Below, piece after piece: positions 35,554-44,501 of a DNA stretch of 64,000 nucleotides (its first letter is position 1; the number at the start of each line of letters is the position of its first letter). Made by a program: the position numbers and the translations under genes. The notes beneath the pieces were generated by a model. That model was not told the origin of the DNA. It ran no database searches and was given only the letters and a program-made list of their open reading frames with translations. This DNA is from Paracoccus sp. DMF-8 (GTDB taxonomy: Bacteria > Pseudomonadota > Alphaproteobacteria > Rhodobacterales > Rhodobacteraceae): positions 281,001 through 345,000 of the forward strand of contig NZ_JARJHL010000003.1 of the NCBI RefSeq assembly GCF_029309835.1, written 5' to 3'.

Positions 35554-35976
35554 TCCGCGCTCCGTTCAAGAAATCAGCCTTGGACCGTTGCTTCAATCAA
35601 TAGGGTCAGATCGTTAAGAAATCATACCATTTACAGCTTCAATTTTATCGACCCGAACCGCTGGTCCAACCGTGTCGCGCTGTGATCGCGACGCGGGACG
35701 ACTGGATCGTGACACCGGGATTCGCTGCGCCACCCCGGGATTACGGGGCAAATGGCGCTGGCCGTCCGTCGGATTTCGGTCGGCAACCTAAATGAGCTTG
35801 GGCGGATGCGCCACAAAAATTACACAATCCGCGCGTTTTGACGCGGCGTCCATGTCGCATGACCGTCGAAAATTGTCACAAAATTACCGACCGGCCTCGG
35901 CCGCCCTCGGGCCTTGCCGAACCGGCCCCGCCGCCCGCATAGTCGGAACCGGACAGGTTCGGCCAAAAGGGCGGGG
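35554..35976. other. Divergent intergenic region between TetR gene and pxpA
   Basis: A 423-base non-coding stretch separates the TetR start from the pxpA start. It has an AT-rich part near 35575-35645 that could hold the divergent promoters. I see no clear gene, riboswitch or RNA here. Confidence 0.5.
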
Positions 35977-36741
35977 ATGGGAATCGATCTGAATTCCGAT
36001 CTGGGCGAAGGTTTCGGCCCCTGGCGCATGGGCGATGATGCGGCCATGCTGGATATCGTGTCCAGCGCGAACATCGCCTGCGGGGGCCATGCGGGCGATC
36101 CCGATACCATGCTGGAAACGCTGCGCCTTGCCGTGGCGCGCGGCGTCACCATCGGGGCGCATCCGGGCTATGCGGACCCTTTGGGCTTTGGTCGGCGCAT
36201 CATCCCGATGGCTGCGGAATCGATTGGCGCGATGGTTGCCGCGCAGACCGGGGCGCTGCAGGGCGTTGCCGCGCTGGCGGGCGGGCGGGTTGCCTATGTC
36301 AAGCCGCATGGCGCCACGGCCAATCTGGCCGCCGATGACGACGATGTCGCGCAAGCCATCGCGCGGGCGGTCGCGGCGCTGCCCGGCGGTCCGGGCCTGC
36401 TGGCGATTTCCGGCACCGCGCTGGAGATTGCCGCCCGCCGCCTTGGCATCCCCGTCTGGTCCGAGATCTTTGCCGACCGCGCCTATCTGGCGAATGGCCG
36501 GCTGGTGCCGCGCAACCGTCCCGATGCCGTGCTGCATGATCCCGATGCCGTGGCCGACCGACTGCTGCGCTTTCTGGAAACCGGGTTGATGCCGGTCGTC
36601 GACGGACCGCCGGTCGCACTGGCGGCGCAGTCGGTCTGCATCCATGGCGACACACCCGGCGCGGTCCGCATGGCTGCGCAACTGCGCCAGCGGCTGGAAC
36701 AGGACGGCGTGTCCATAGCGCCGTTCGCGGCCCCCGCATGA
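35977..36741 (+). CDS. pxpA: 5-oxoprolinase subunit A (LamB/YcsF family)
   Basis: The 254-residue protein is a LamB/YcsF family member, now named PxpA. Family motifs are IDLNSDLGEGFG at the start, SSANIACGGHAGDP, IGAHPGYAD and VKPHGA. With PxpB and PxpC it forms the prokaryotic ATP-dependent 5-oxoprolinase, which opens the pyroglutamate ring to give glutamate and removes a spontaneous damage product. The frame extends upstream to 35914, but the ATG at 35977 starts the family sequence directly after a purine-rich ribosome site (AAAAGGGCGGGG). The stop overlaps pxpB (ATGA). Confidence 0.92.
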   Translation: MGIDLNSDLGEGFGPWRMGDDAAMLDIVSSANIACGGHAGDPDTMLETLRLAVARGVTIGAHPGYADPLGFGRRIIPMAAESIGAMVAAQTGALQGVAALAGGRVAYVKPHGATANLAADDDDVAQAIARAVAALPGGPGLLAISGTALEIAARRLGIPVWSEIFADRAYLANGRLVPRNRPDAVLHDPDAVADRLLRFLETGLMPVVDGPPVALAAQSVCIHGDTPGAVRMAAQLRQRLEQDGVSIAPFAAPA

Positions 36742-37397
36742 CCGCGCTGCACCCCATCGCCGAACATGCGCTGCTGGTCGAGTTCGGCCGTCAGGCGACC
36801 GATCAGGCGCATGATCAGGTGCTGGCGCTGGATGCGGCGCTGACCGGCACGCCGCCTGTCGGGATCCGGCAGACCATCCCCGCCCATGCCAGCCTGATGA
36901 TCGAATTCGACCCCGCCCAAACCGATCACAACCGGATCGGCGCGGCGGTCCAAGACCTGCTGTCGGCGCCCGCAGGCCCGCGCCCTACCCCTGCCGAGCA
37001 TCTGATCGACATCTGTTATGACGGGCCTTGCGCGCCCGATCTGGATGCGGTCGCCCGCGCCAGCGGCCTTGACCGCGAACAGGCCGCCGCCTGCCATCTG
37101 TCGGGCGAATACCGGGTCAGGATCTATGGTTTCGCGCCGGGCTATGCCTATCTGTCGGGCGTCCCCGAGCCTCTGCGCCTGCCCCGCAAGCCCAAGGCCC
37201 TGCGCGACGTCCCGGCGGGCAGCGTGCTGATCGCGGGCGGGCAGTGCATCATCTCGACCCTGACCATGCCGACCGGCTGGTGGATCGTCGGGCGGTCCCC
37301 GGCGCGCATCCTGACGGGCGATCCGGCGCGGCCCTTTCTGTTCGACATCGGCGATATCATCCGCTTTCGCCGCATCCCGGAAAGCGCGTTGCGATGA
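36738..37397 (+). CDS. pxpB: 5-oxoprolinase subunit B (KipI family)
   Basis: The 219-residue protein belongs to the carboxyltransferase subunit C/D, KipI-like family. It shows GFAPGYAYLSGVPEPLRLPRK (spread over residues about 133-155), AGSVLIAGGQCIIS and GWWIVGRSP, the family hallmarks. PxpB pairs with PxpC in the ATP-dependent step. Both ends overlap neighbours by four bases (ATGA), so the three subunits are made in a coupled way. Confidence 0.93.
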   Translation: MTALHPIAEHALLVEFGRQATDQAHDQVLALDAALTGTPPVGIRQTIPAHASLMIEFDPAQTDHNRIGAAVQDLLSAPAGPRPTPAEHLIDICYDGPCAPDLDAVARASGLDREQAAACHLSGEYRVRIYGFAPGYAYLSGVPEPLRLPRKPKALRDVPAGSVLIAGGQCIISTLTMPTGWWIVGRSPARILTGDPARPFLFDIGDIIRFRRIPESALR

Positions 37398-38338
37398 CGG
37401 ATGCCGTGATCAGGGTCGTCGCCGCCGGGCCGCATGTCTCTGTTCAGGATGGCGGCCGGCCGGGGCTGGCGCGCTTTGGCGTGCCGCATTCCGGGCCGAT
37501 GGACCGCATCGCCCTGGCTGCGGGCAACACCGTTCTGGGCAATGATCCAGGGCAGGCCGGGATCGAGGTTTCGCTTGGCGGCCTGATGCTGGAATGCCTG
37601 CACGGAGAACTGGGCTTCGCCGTCGCCGGGGGCGGTTTCGTCATCGACCACGCGGGACAGCGCCATCACGGCTGGTTCGGATCGACCCTGCGGGCGGGGG
37701 AAAAGCTGGTGATCCGGCCGGGTTTCTGGGGCACATGGGCCTGTCTGGCGCTGGCGGGGCGGGTCGAGGCGGACGCATGGCTGGGCAGCCGCGCGACCCA
37801 TGTGCCCTCGGGTCTGGGCGGGGGCAAGGTGGTCGCGGGGCAGGTGCTGCGGGTCAGCGACACCCGCGCCCTGCCGCAGGATGTCGCGATTCCGGTGCCG
37901 GTCTTTGCCCTGCCGCGCCACAAGCTGCATGTGACGCTTGGGCCGCAGGATGACCTGTTTCCCGATCACGCGATGCAGGATTTCCTGCATGGCCAGTTCC
38001 GCCTTGGCAGCGCCTATGACCGGATGGGCGTGCGGCTGACCGGGCCTGCGCTGGTGCCGGAAAGCGCGCTGGACATCGCCTCGGGACCGATTGCGCGGGG
38101 ATCGGTGCAGGTGGATGGGCAGGGGGTCGCGACGGTCCTGCTGGCCGATCACCAGACCACCGGGGGCTATCCGCGCATCGCGACCGTTCTGGACGCGGAT
38201 CTGGACGCCTTTGTCCAGTTGCGCCCCGGCGATCAGCTACGCTTCCGCGCGGTCTCTGCCGATGAGGCAACGGCCATCGCCCGGACCAAACGCCAGACGA
38301 CCGCCCGCTATCTGGACGCCTTGCGCCGCCGGGGTTAG
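37394..38338 (+). CDS. pxpC: 5-oxoprolinase subunit C (KipA family)
   Basis: The 314-residue protein is a biotin-dependent carboxyltransferase-like, KipA/PxpC family member. It has SVQDGGRPGLARFGVPHSGPMD near the N-terminus (spread over residues 16-38), the LPRHKLHVTLGPQDD block and the LLADHQTTGGYPRIATV block. It lacks any biotinylation function of its own. The frame is open upstream, but the ATG at 37394 overlaps the pxpB stop and starts the family sequence. It is the last gene of the pxpABC operon; the next gene is on the opposite strand. Confidence 0.93.
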   Translation: MTDAVIRVVAAGPHVSVQDGGRPGLARFGVPHSGPMDRIALAAGNTVLGNDPGQAGIEVSLGGLMLECLHGELGFAVAGGGFVIDHAGQRHHGWFGSTLRAGEKLVIRPGFWGTWACLALAGRVEADAWLGSRATHVPSGLGGGKVVAGQVLRVSDTRALPQDVAIPVPVFALPRHKLHVTLGPQDDLFPDHAMQDFLHGQFRLGSAYDRMGVRLTGPALVPESALDIASGPIARGSVQVDGQGVATVLLADHQTTGGYPRIATVLDADLDAFVQLRPGDQLRFRAVSADEATAIARTKRQTTARYLDALRRRG

Positions 38339-38547
38339 CGCGGACGCCGCCGTCATTGTCGGGGGTGATGGTCGCGGCCGATGCCCGCGACCCGATTCAT
38401 CGGCCCTGACAGGCCCGGTCCCGTGCGCCGGTTTCCGGCACCAGTTTCGGGCACCCGTTTCCTGCGGCAATGATCGGCTGCCGCGTTGATCCGCGCCGCA
38501 TATCCCCGATTCGAAGCCAACCGGAGATGTCAGCGGTGCCGCCTGCC

Positions 38548-39879
38548 CTAATCCCCCGAGGCGGGCACGATCGCACCCGCCCCGCCGCAGGGATCGGGCG
38601 GCAGGACCAGCCCGGCGCCAAAGATCTCATCATGGCCCTGCGCGCCCAAATCGCGGGCCGAAAGACGCAGTTGCCGACGCACATCCTCGGTCGTCATGGC
38701 GGGATTGCCCTGCCGCATCAGCGCCACCGCCGCCGTGACGAAAGGCGCGGCAAAGGAGGTGCCGGTCTTGGTCCGCGCCCCGGAAATCGAGGCCGCCGTC
38801 CAGACATCCACCCCCGGAGCGGCAATGTCGATATGGGGGCCACGCACCGCGCGGCGATAAACCTCGCCGCGACGATCCACGGCGGTCACGGCAATCACGC
38901 TGTCGTAGCCCGCGGGATAGGCGGGCTTGGCGCGCGGGCCGTTGTTGCCTGCGGCGGCGACGACGATGATGCCCTGACGTTCCAGATCCTGCATCTGGAA
39001 TTTCAGCGGCTCGTTATCCGGCCCGGCAAGGCTGAGGTTGATGATGCTGACATCCGACTGCGCCAGCAGGTCCAGGGCCTCGATCAGGGCAAAGGCATCG
39101 GTGCGTTCGTCATTGCCGACCTTGTGGAAGGCATCGACCGCGACCAGCGTGGCATCCCGGATCAGCCCCGGCGAACGGCTGTCGCCACGCCCGACCAGCA
39201 GCGCCGCGACCGCCGTGCCGTGGATCTTGTCCGAGGGGGTGCCGATATCGTCGATCCCCAGAACCTCGATCGAGGCGCCCTGAAACACCGCATGATCGGG
39301 GTTCAGCCCGGTATCGACCATGCCGATGCGCGGCAGGGCACCGCAACCCGCCTGCATCACCGGCCAATTCAGCATGTCGCGGGCGGGACAATCGGCGCCC
39401 CTGCAGCCCGCGTTGCGGTCCTGTTCGGCGCGGTAGTAATGGTTGAAATCCGCCGCCTGCGCCGAGGCTCGCATGCGGACGATGCGCCGCGCCTCGGGCA
39501 TGGTCAGGCTGGCGGGTTTGTGCAGGCGGGTGATGCGCGTCCCGTTCGACAGCGTGGTGCTGTTCAGGACGCGAAAGCCCTGATTTTCCAGATCGGCCAG
39601 ATCGGCATCGTCCAGACCCCGCGCCAGAATTTCATTCGGCGCCCGCGCGGGCAAAGGCGCGGCGGCAGGCGCCGGCCGGCGCTGGACGCGCGGCGGGGCG
39701 GGGGCGGGCGTGATGCGGATGATCCGCCGCAGGCTGCGCGGGGCATCGTCATCGTCATCGTCATCCGCCAGCGCACGCGAGATCCAGCCACCGTTTTCCG
39801 GGCCGCCGTTCCCGGGGCCGGGCGGGGTGATGGTCAGGGTCAGGACGGCGATCAGCAGGAAAACGAAGATCTGTGGCAT
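38548..39879 (-). CDS. Secreted subtilisin-like serine protease (S8 family)
   Basis: The 443-residue protein has a signal peptide (FVFLLIAVLTLTI) and an acidic patch of seven Asp (residues 39-45). A propeptide-like region (about 80-150) precedes the S8 catalytic domain. Its catalytic triad is visible: Asp189 in GMVDTGLN, His220 in HGTAVAALL, Ser375 in GTSFAAP, with the oxyanion Asn in AAGNNG. Four Cys between 159 and 179 may form disulfides. The ATG at 39879 is chosen because the upstream frame is the shadow of the divergent sigma factor gene. Start codons of protease and sigma factor are 97 bases apart and divergent, suggesting shared control. Targets are unknown. Confidence 0.9.
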   Translation of the reverse strand: MPQIFVFLLIAVLTLTITPPGPGNGGPENGGWISRALADDDDDDDAPRSLRRIIRITPAPAPPRVQRRPAPAAAPLPARAPNEILARGLDDADLADLENQGFRVLNSTTLSNGTRITRLHKPASLTMPEARRIVRMRASAQAADFNHYYRAEQDRNAGCRGADCPARDMLNWPVMQAGCGALPRIGMVDTGLNPDHAVFQGASIEVLGIDDIGTPSDKIHGTAVAALLVGRGDSRSPGLIRDATLVAVDAFHKVGNDERTDAFALIEALDLLAQSDVSIINLSLAGPDNEPLKFQMQDLERQGIIVVAAAGNNGPRAKPAYPAGYDSVIAVTAVDRRGEVYRRAVRGPHIDIAAPGVDVWTAASISGARTKTGTSFAAPFVTAAVALMRQGNPAMTTEDVRRQLRLSARDLGAQGHDEIFGAGLVLPPDPCGGAGAIVPASGD

Positions 39880-39976
39880 TTCTTTGCCTTTGCTGGCGGG
39901 GCTTTCTGGACAATTACGCGGCCTGTTTCCTATTATTCCAATAATTTTCATTTTTCCTAGTGATCGGGGCTGTGGC

Positions 39977-40468
39977 ATGGATCCGGCATTTGGCGATGCG
40001 CTTGTCCGTCTGCTGCCAAACCTGAAGCGTTTCGGGCTTTCACTGTCGCGGCGCGGCGATATCGCCGATGATCTGGTGCAGATCACGGTGGAAAAGGCGA
40101 TTCTGAACCATGCCGGTTTCGACGGCAGTTCGCGGCTTGAACCCTGGCTGTTCCGAATCATGCGCAATGCCTGGATCGACATGATCCGGCGCACGAGGAC
40201 CCAGGGCCAGCAGGTCGATGTCTTTGAAATCCCCGAATCCCTGCCCACCGACAGTTCTGCCCAGATCGAGGCGCGGCTGATGCTGCAATCCGTGCAGGAG
40301 GCCATGACCACCCTGCCCGACGAACAGCGCGAGATCCTGCATCTGGTCTGTATCGAAGACATGAGCTACGCCGAAGCCGCCGAGATCCTGGGCATCCCCA
40401 AGGGCACGGTGATGAGCCGCCTGTCCCGCGCCCGGCTGGCACTTTCGGAAAAACTGGGAATAAAATGA
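39977..40468 (+). CDS. ECF-type RNA polymerase sigma factor
   Basis: The 163-residue protein has the two-domain layout of ECF sigma factors. Region 2 spans about residues 10-80 (DIADDLVQITVEKAIL, LEPWLFRIMRNAWIDMIRR). Region 4 spans about residues 110-160 (LPDEQREILHLVCIEDMSYAEAAEILGIPKGTVMSRLSRAR, the family signature over this stretch). The start at 39977 is favoured over the long upstream frame because family similarity begins here. A membrane anti-sigma gene follows 51 bases downstream and a protease is divergent, so this is a typical envelope-sensing unit. Confidence 0.92.
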   Translation: MDPAFGDALVRLLPNLKRFGLSLSRRGDIADDLVQITVEKAILNHAGFDGSSRLEPWLFRIMRNAWIDMIRRTRTQGQQVDVFEIPESLPTDSSAQIEARLMLQSVQEAMTTLPDEQREILHLVCIEDMSYAEAAEILGIPKGTVMSRLSRARLALSEKLGIK

Positions 40469-40519
40469 TCGCCGAGACGTTGGTTTCAGTGACGCTCACC
40501 CCTTGAACACGGATTTGCG

Positions 40520-41341
40520 ATGCAGATCGACGATGACATCCTGATGGCCCTTGCCGACGGCGAACTGGCCCCCGACCTTGCCGACAAGGTCGCGCATGCC
40601 GTGGCCGGGGACCCGGAATTGCAGCAGCGGCTGGAGCGGTTTACCCGCACACGCGATCTGCTGGCCGGTCTGGCCAAGGCTGCGCCCAGCCCCGGGATCG
40701 ACCCGGCGCTGGTCGCGCGCATCCGCGCAGCCAGCGCACCGGCAGAAAGCGCACCGACCGAAAGCACACCGGCAGCCAGGATACCGACGGACAGCACACC
40801 GACGGACAGCGCAGCCTTACAGGTCGCGCCGGATACGACCGTCACCGCGACACCGACGCCGACACCGGCCAACCTGAACCGCGCGCCCCTGGCCGCGATC
40901 GCGGCAGCCTTTGCGCTGGCGATAGTGGGCTTCGGCTGGTACGGGATGAACATGGACCCGACGCCCGCCGGGCCGGGTGCCACCGTCAGCGCCGCGCTGG
41001 ACAGTGTCAGCTCCGGCGCGGGGGCGCAACTGGACGCGGGACAAGAGCTGACCATCATCGCATCCTATCGCAATGGCGCGGGCGAGCTGTGCCGCGAGTA
41101 CGAAATCTTTGGCGGCGACCTGATCCCGGAATTGCGTGTGGCCTGCCACGAAGGGGCGGCGGGGTGGAACACCCGCTTCAGCCTGACCACGGGCGCGCCG
41201 GGATCGGCCTATCAGCCCGCCTCGGGCGAGGACGAGGCGCTGGACAGTTTCCTGAGCAGATCCGGTGCCATGGCGCCGATGACGCTGGAGGAAGAGGCCG
41301 CAGCCCTGTCGGCCTTGGCGGATGGTGGCGGCCGGGGCTAG
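40520..41341 (+). CDS. Membrane-anchored anti-sigma factor
   Basis: The 273-residue protein begins with an acidic anti-sigma N-terminal helix set (DDDILMALADGELAPDLADKVAHAV), common to anti-sigma proteins such as ChrR/RsiW-like types. A Pro/Thr/Ser-rich linker (about 70-117) has repeated TDSTPTDS-like units, and a membrane helix lies at about 120-142. A periplasmic domain follows with two Cys (GELCREYEI, RVACHEG). It follows the sigma factor with a gap of 51 bases. It probably holds the sigma factor at the membrane until an envelope signal releases it, possibly through the divergent protease; this last step is inference. Confidence 0.82.
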   Translation: MQIDDDILMALADGELAPDLADKVAHAVAGDPELQQRLERFTRTRDLLAGLAKAAPSPGIDPALVARIRAASAPAESAPTESTPAARIPTDSTPTDSAALQVAPDTTVTATPTPTPANLNRAPLAAIAAAFALAIVGFGWYGMNMDPTPAGPGATVSAALDSVSSGAGAQLDAGQELTIIASYRNGAGELCREYEIFGGDLIPELRVACHEGAAGWNTRFSLTTGAPGSAYQPASGEDEALDSFLSRSGAMAPMTLEEEAAALSALADGGGRG

Positions 41342-41694
41342 CAGGTTATCGGGGGCAGGTCATCGCGGGACAGGCATGCGCCACCGCACCACGATGTCGG
41401 CCAGACCTGCCGCCGCGATGCCCGGCCTATGCCGGGTGGCGCGGCTTCACACGGGCCGAATGCCTCATGACCCTGCCTGCGGTCAATCGACCACGCGCCG
41501 CCGCAATCGGGCCACCGCTGTTTCATTGTCGCCCTGACCGCGCCACCTGACGGGCTGTTCAAAAGCGGCAAACTGCTTCGTGAGCGTCCCGAAGAACGCA
41601 TTTTCGCAGTGCTTTCCGCCTTTGCGGGGGATGATCTGCGCCGCACGGCAGGCCAGAAAGCACGGCAGGCCAGACATACGTGTTCCGCAGCCTG
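41342..41694. other. Intergenic region with an unassigned open frame
   Basis: No recognised gene lies between the anti-sigma gene and the convergent Ldh2-type gene. An open frame without a clear start runs on the forward strand from about 41470 to 41697 (for example GLFKSGKLLRERPEE) and looks partly coding-like. It has no ribosome site and no family I know, so it may be a gene remnant. Confidence 0.35.
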
Positions 41695-42726
41695 CTAGCG
41701 CACGGCGTCCAGCCCGCCCTGCCGCAGACGCGACAATTCGGCCATTTCCTCGGCCGTCAGGCGGATGCCATCGGCCAGGGACTGGCGGCGCGCGGCAAAG
41801 CGGCGTTGCGAGGGCAGGCGGGCGCCCTGACCGGCAATCGCCTCGATCAGCAATTCGCCACGGACCAGCGGGTCGCCGCGACCGCCGGACAGGCGGGCGG
41901 GGTCGAAGGCGATGATCAGCTCGCCGTGGCGGAGGGCGATGGTGGTCGTGCCCAGAAATTCCAACGCCTGCGGGCTGGTGAAATCGCCGATCATCGCGCC
42001 CGCCAGCAGTTCGATCATGGTCGAAATCGCCGAGCCCTTATGCCCGCCAAAGGGCAGCATCGCACCGTCCAGCGCCTGCGCCGGGTCGGTCGTGGGGTTG
42101 CCGTCGCGGTCGATGGCCCAGCCTTCGGGCAGTTGCTTGCCTGCGCGGCGGTAAAGCTCGATCTCGCCGCGCGCGGCGACGCTGGTCGCAAAATCGAAGA
42201 CATAGGGGAACTCGCCCGGACGCGGCCAGCCGAAGGCAAAGGGGTTGGTGCCCAGCAAGGGCTGGCTGCCCCCGACCGGCGCCACCGTCGCATAGCTGGG
42301 GCACATGGCGATGCTGGCCAGACCATGGCCGGCCAGCGCCTCGACCTCGGGCCAGAGCGCGGCGAAATGGGTGCAGTCATTGATGACCAGCGCCGCCACG
42401 CCAAGCGCGCGCGTGCGCTCGACCAGCGCGGGCAGGCCGGTTTCCAAGGCCAGATTGGCAAAGCCGCCGCCCGCCTCGACCCGGACCACGGCGCTGTCGT
42501 CGCGGTGCAGGACCGGGACGGCATCGGGCACCGTCTTGCCCATTTTCAGCGTGCGCAGGCAGCCTTCGATCCGGTAGACGCCATGGGATTTGCAGGCATC
42601 GCGTTCGCCCGCGACGATGGTGCGCGCAATCGCCCCGGCATGGTCCGGGCCAAAGCCCGCATTGGCCAGAATTCCGGCGACCAGCGCGGTCAGTTCATCG
42701 ACCCCGATCACGGTGACATCGCTCAT
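41695..42726 (-). CDS. Ldh2/malate-dehydrogenase family NAD(P)H reductase (probable imino-acid reductase)
   Basis: The 343-residue protein belongs to the malate/L-sulfolactate dehydrogenase (Ldh2) family. Motifs are HGVYRIEG near residue 46 and MCPSYATVAPVGGSQPLLGTNPFAFGWP near the middle (a signature spread over residues 150-180), followed by PFGGHKGSAISTMIELL. This family includes delta1-piperideine-2-carboxylate/delta1-pyrroline-2-carboxylate reductases (DpkA type). The neighbouring fused aconitase-X can form pyrroline-2-carboxylate, so reduction to L-proline is the favoured role. An AAAGGAA ribosome site supports the ATG at 42726. It is divergent from the ABC transporter genes. Confidence 0.8.
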   Translation of the reverse strand: MSDVTVIGVDELTALVAGILANAGFGPDHAGAIARTIVAGERDACKSHGVYRIEGCLRTLKMGKTVPDAVPVLHRDDSAVVRVEAGGGFANLALETGLPALVERTRALGVAALVINDCTHFAALWPEVEALAGHGLASIAMCPSYATVAPVGGSQPLLGTNPFAFGWPRPGEFPYVFDFATSVAARGEIELYRRAGKQLPEGWAIDRDGNPTTDPAQALDGAMLPFGGHKGSAISTMIELLAGAMIGDFTSPQALEFLGTTTIALRHGELIIAFDPARLSGGRGDPLVRGELLIEAIAGQGARLPSQRRFAARRQSLADGIRLTAEEMAELSRLRQGGLDAVR

Positions 42727-42930
42727 CTGGTGGTTCCTTTCCGGTTCGCTGTTTCGGCGCAGGGCGCGTTCATCCTGCATAATCCCCGCATCCCGCACGG
42801 GCAATCGCAGCGGATTGTGAAAATGACGCGACGGGCATCGTGCATACAAAGAATATTTTGGTTGAACGGGGCATTTAGGCGGCAGATAGTCAAGCGATAA
42901 GGAATCAATCCAACGACGACAGGGAAAAAG
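42727..42930. promoter_or_regulatory. Divergent promoter region of the hydroxyproline locus
   Basis: A 204-base region separates the divergent reductase and binding-protein starts and has an AT-richer part at about 42838-42900. It probably holds both promoters and a regulator site; a GCATAC half-site-like sequence at about 42842 could be a GntR-type element. No motif is certain. Confidence 0.35.
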
Positions 42931-43740
42931 ATGAAAACCTCATATCTGACCGGGGCCTTGGTGGCTGCCACGATGATCGCCGGTGCCGCGCAGGCGAACA
43001 AGCTGGACGACATCATCGCATCGGGCACGCTGCGCTGCGCGGTGACGCTGGACTTTCCGCCCATGGGGATGCGCGACGAAAGCAACAACCCCGTGGGCCT
43101 TGACGTCGATTACTGCAACGATCTGGCGGCGGCCCTTGGCGTCAAGGCCGAAATCGTGGAAACGCCCTTTCCCGAACGCATCCCCGCGCTGATGTCGGGC
43201 CGCGTCGATGTCGGCGTCGCCTCGACCTCGGACACGCTGGAACGCGCCAAGACGGTCGGCATGTCCATCCCCTATTACGCCTTTGAAAACGCGGTGACGG
43301 CGAATGAACAGGCGGGCATCAGCGATTGGGAAGGCATGAAGGGCAAGACCGTCGGCGCCACCGCCGGCACCTATGAGGCGATCTGGCTGGAAAATCAGGT
43401 CAAGGAATGGGGCGAAGGCACCTTCCGCCCCTATCAGACGCAGGCCGATGTCTTTCTTGCGCTGAGCCAGGGCCAGCTGGACGCCACCGTGTCCACGGTC
43501 GAGGTCGCGAATGCCAATGTCGCATCGGGCAACTATCCCGGCATCGCGGTCGTCGACAAGGCGCCGATGGTCCCGGATTACGTCGCGCTGTTCACCATGC
43601 GCAATGAATACGGGCTGCTGAACTATCTGAACCTGTTCGTGAACCAGCAGGTCCGCACCGGCCGCTACGCCGAGCTTTACACCAAATGGATCGGCGAGGG
43701 CGAACCCGCCAGCCTGACCATCCCCGGCGTCTACCGCTGA
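42931..43740 (+). CDS. Amino-acid ABC transporter periplasmic binding protein
   Basis: The 269-residue protein has a signal peptide (ending AGAAQA) and the family-3 solute-binding fold. Visible motifs are LDDIIASGTLRCAVTLDFPPMG, GLDVDYCNDLAAALG, GRVDVGVASTSDTLERA and GKTVGATAGTYEA. It is the first gene of a four-gene polar amino-acid transporter that leads into hydroxyproline enzymes, so hydroxyproline or a related imino acid is the likely ligand. The mature protein keeps the acidic and aromatic pocket positions typical of amino-acid binders, but the exact ligand cannot be read from the sequence. Confidence 0.88.
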   Translation: MKTSYLTGALVAATMIAGAAQANKLDDIIASGTLRCAVTLDFPPMGMRDESNNPVGLDVDYCNDLAAALGVKAEIVETPFPERIPALMSGRVDVGVASTSDTLERAKTVGMSIPYYAFENAVTANEQAGISDWEGMKGKTVGATAGTYEAIWLENQVKEWGEGTFRPYQTQADVFLALSQGQLDATVSTVEVANANVASGNYPGIAVVDKAPMVPDYVALFTMRNEYGLLNYLNLFVNQQVRTGRYAELYTKWIGEGEPASLTIPGVYR

Positions 43741-43825
43741 TCCGAAAGCCCGGTTCGGGCACAACCGTCCGGCGGCGCCGGTCCACCTGCGCCGCCGTTT
43801 CGCCTTCAGTCGCAGCGAGACGGCC

Positions 43826-44491
43826 ATGTTCAGCTATACATTTCAATGGAATCAGGCGCTTGCGCGGCTGCCCCGTATGCTTGACGGGGCGCTGGTCACC
43901 ATGCAGATCGCCATCCTGTCGATGGTCATCGGCGTGGTTCTGGCAATCATCCTGACGATGTTCCGACGCTCGGGCAACCGGGCCTTGTCGGGTTTTGCCA
44001 CCACCTGGGTCGAGATCGCGCGCAATACGCCCGCGCTGTTCCAGATCTATATGGCGCATTTCGGCATCGCCAGTTTCGGCATCCACCTGTCACCCTATAT
44101 GTCGCTGCTGATCGGCATCACCTTCAACAATGCGGGCTATCTGGCGGAAAATTTCCGGGGCGCGCTGAAGGCGATCCCGGACACGCAGACCCGCGCGGGC
44201 CGGTCGCTTGGCATGTCGGAAATCGGCGCCTTCCGTTATATCATCCTGCCGCAGATGCTGCGGATTTCGTTCCTGCCGATGACCAACCAGATGGTCTGGG
44301 CGATCCTGATGACCTCTCTGGGGGTGACGGTGGGCATGAACACCGACCTGTATGGCGTCACGCAGGACCTGAACGCGCTGACCTTCCGCACGTTTGAACT
44401 GTTCGCGATTGCCGCGGTGATTTTCTACCTCATCACCAAGGCCATCACCCTGTCGGCCCGGCTGATCGCCGCGCGCCTGTTCCGGTATTGA
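43826..44491 (+). CDS. Amino-acid ABC transporter permease (His/Glu/Gln type), first subunit
   Basis: The 221-residue protein has the HisM/GlnP-type permease fold with about five membrane helices and the conserved cytoplasmic loop for the ATPase (LKAIPDTQTRAGRSLGMSEIGAFRYIILPQ, spread over residues about 110-140). It is followed after 10 bases by a second permease, giving a heterodimeric channel. Confidence 0.88.
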   Translation: MFSYTFQWNQALARLPRMLDGALVTMQIAILSMVIGVVLAIILTMFRRSGNRALSGFATTWVEIARNTPALFQIYMAHFGIASFGIHLSPYMSLLIGITFNNAGYLAENFRGALKAIPDTQTRAGRSLGMSEIGAFRYIILPQMLRISFLPMTNQMVWAILMTSLGVTVGMNTDLYGVTQDLNALTFRTFELFAIAAVIFYLITKAITLSARLIAARLFRY

Positions 44492-44501
44492 GAGGGCGGT
44501 C

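Noticed and set aside
38470..39960. A 496-codon forward open frame opposite the protease gene
   Set aside because: It is an antisense shadow of the S8 protease, whose catalytic triad on the reverse strand is clear.
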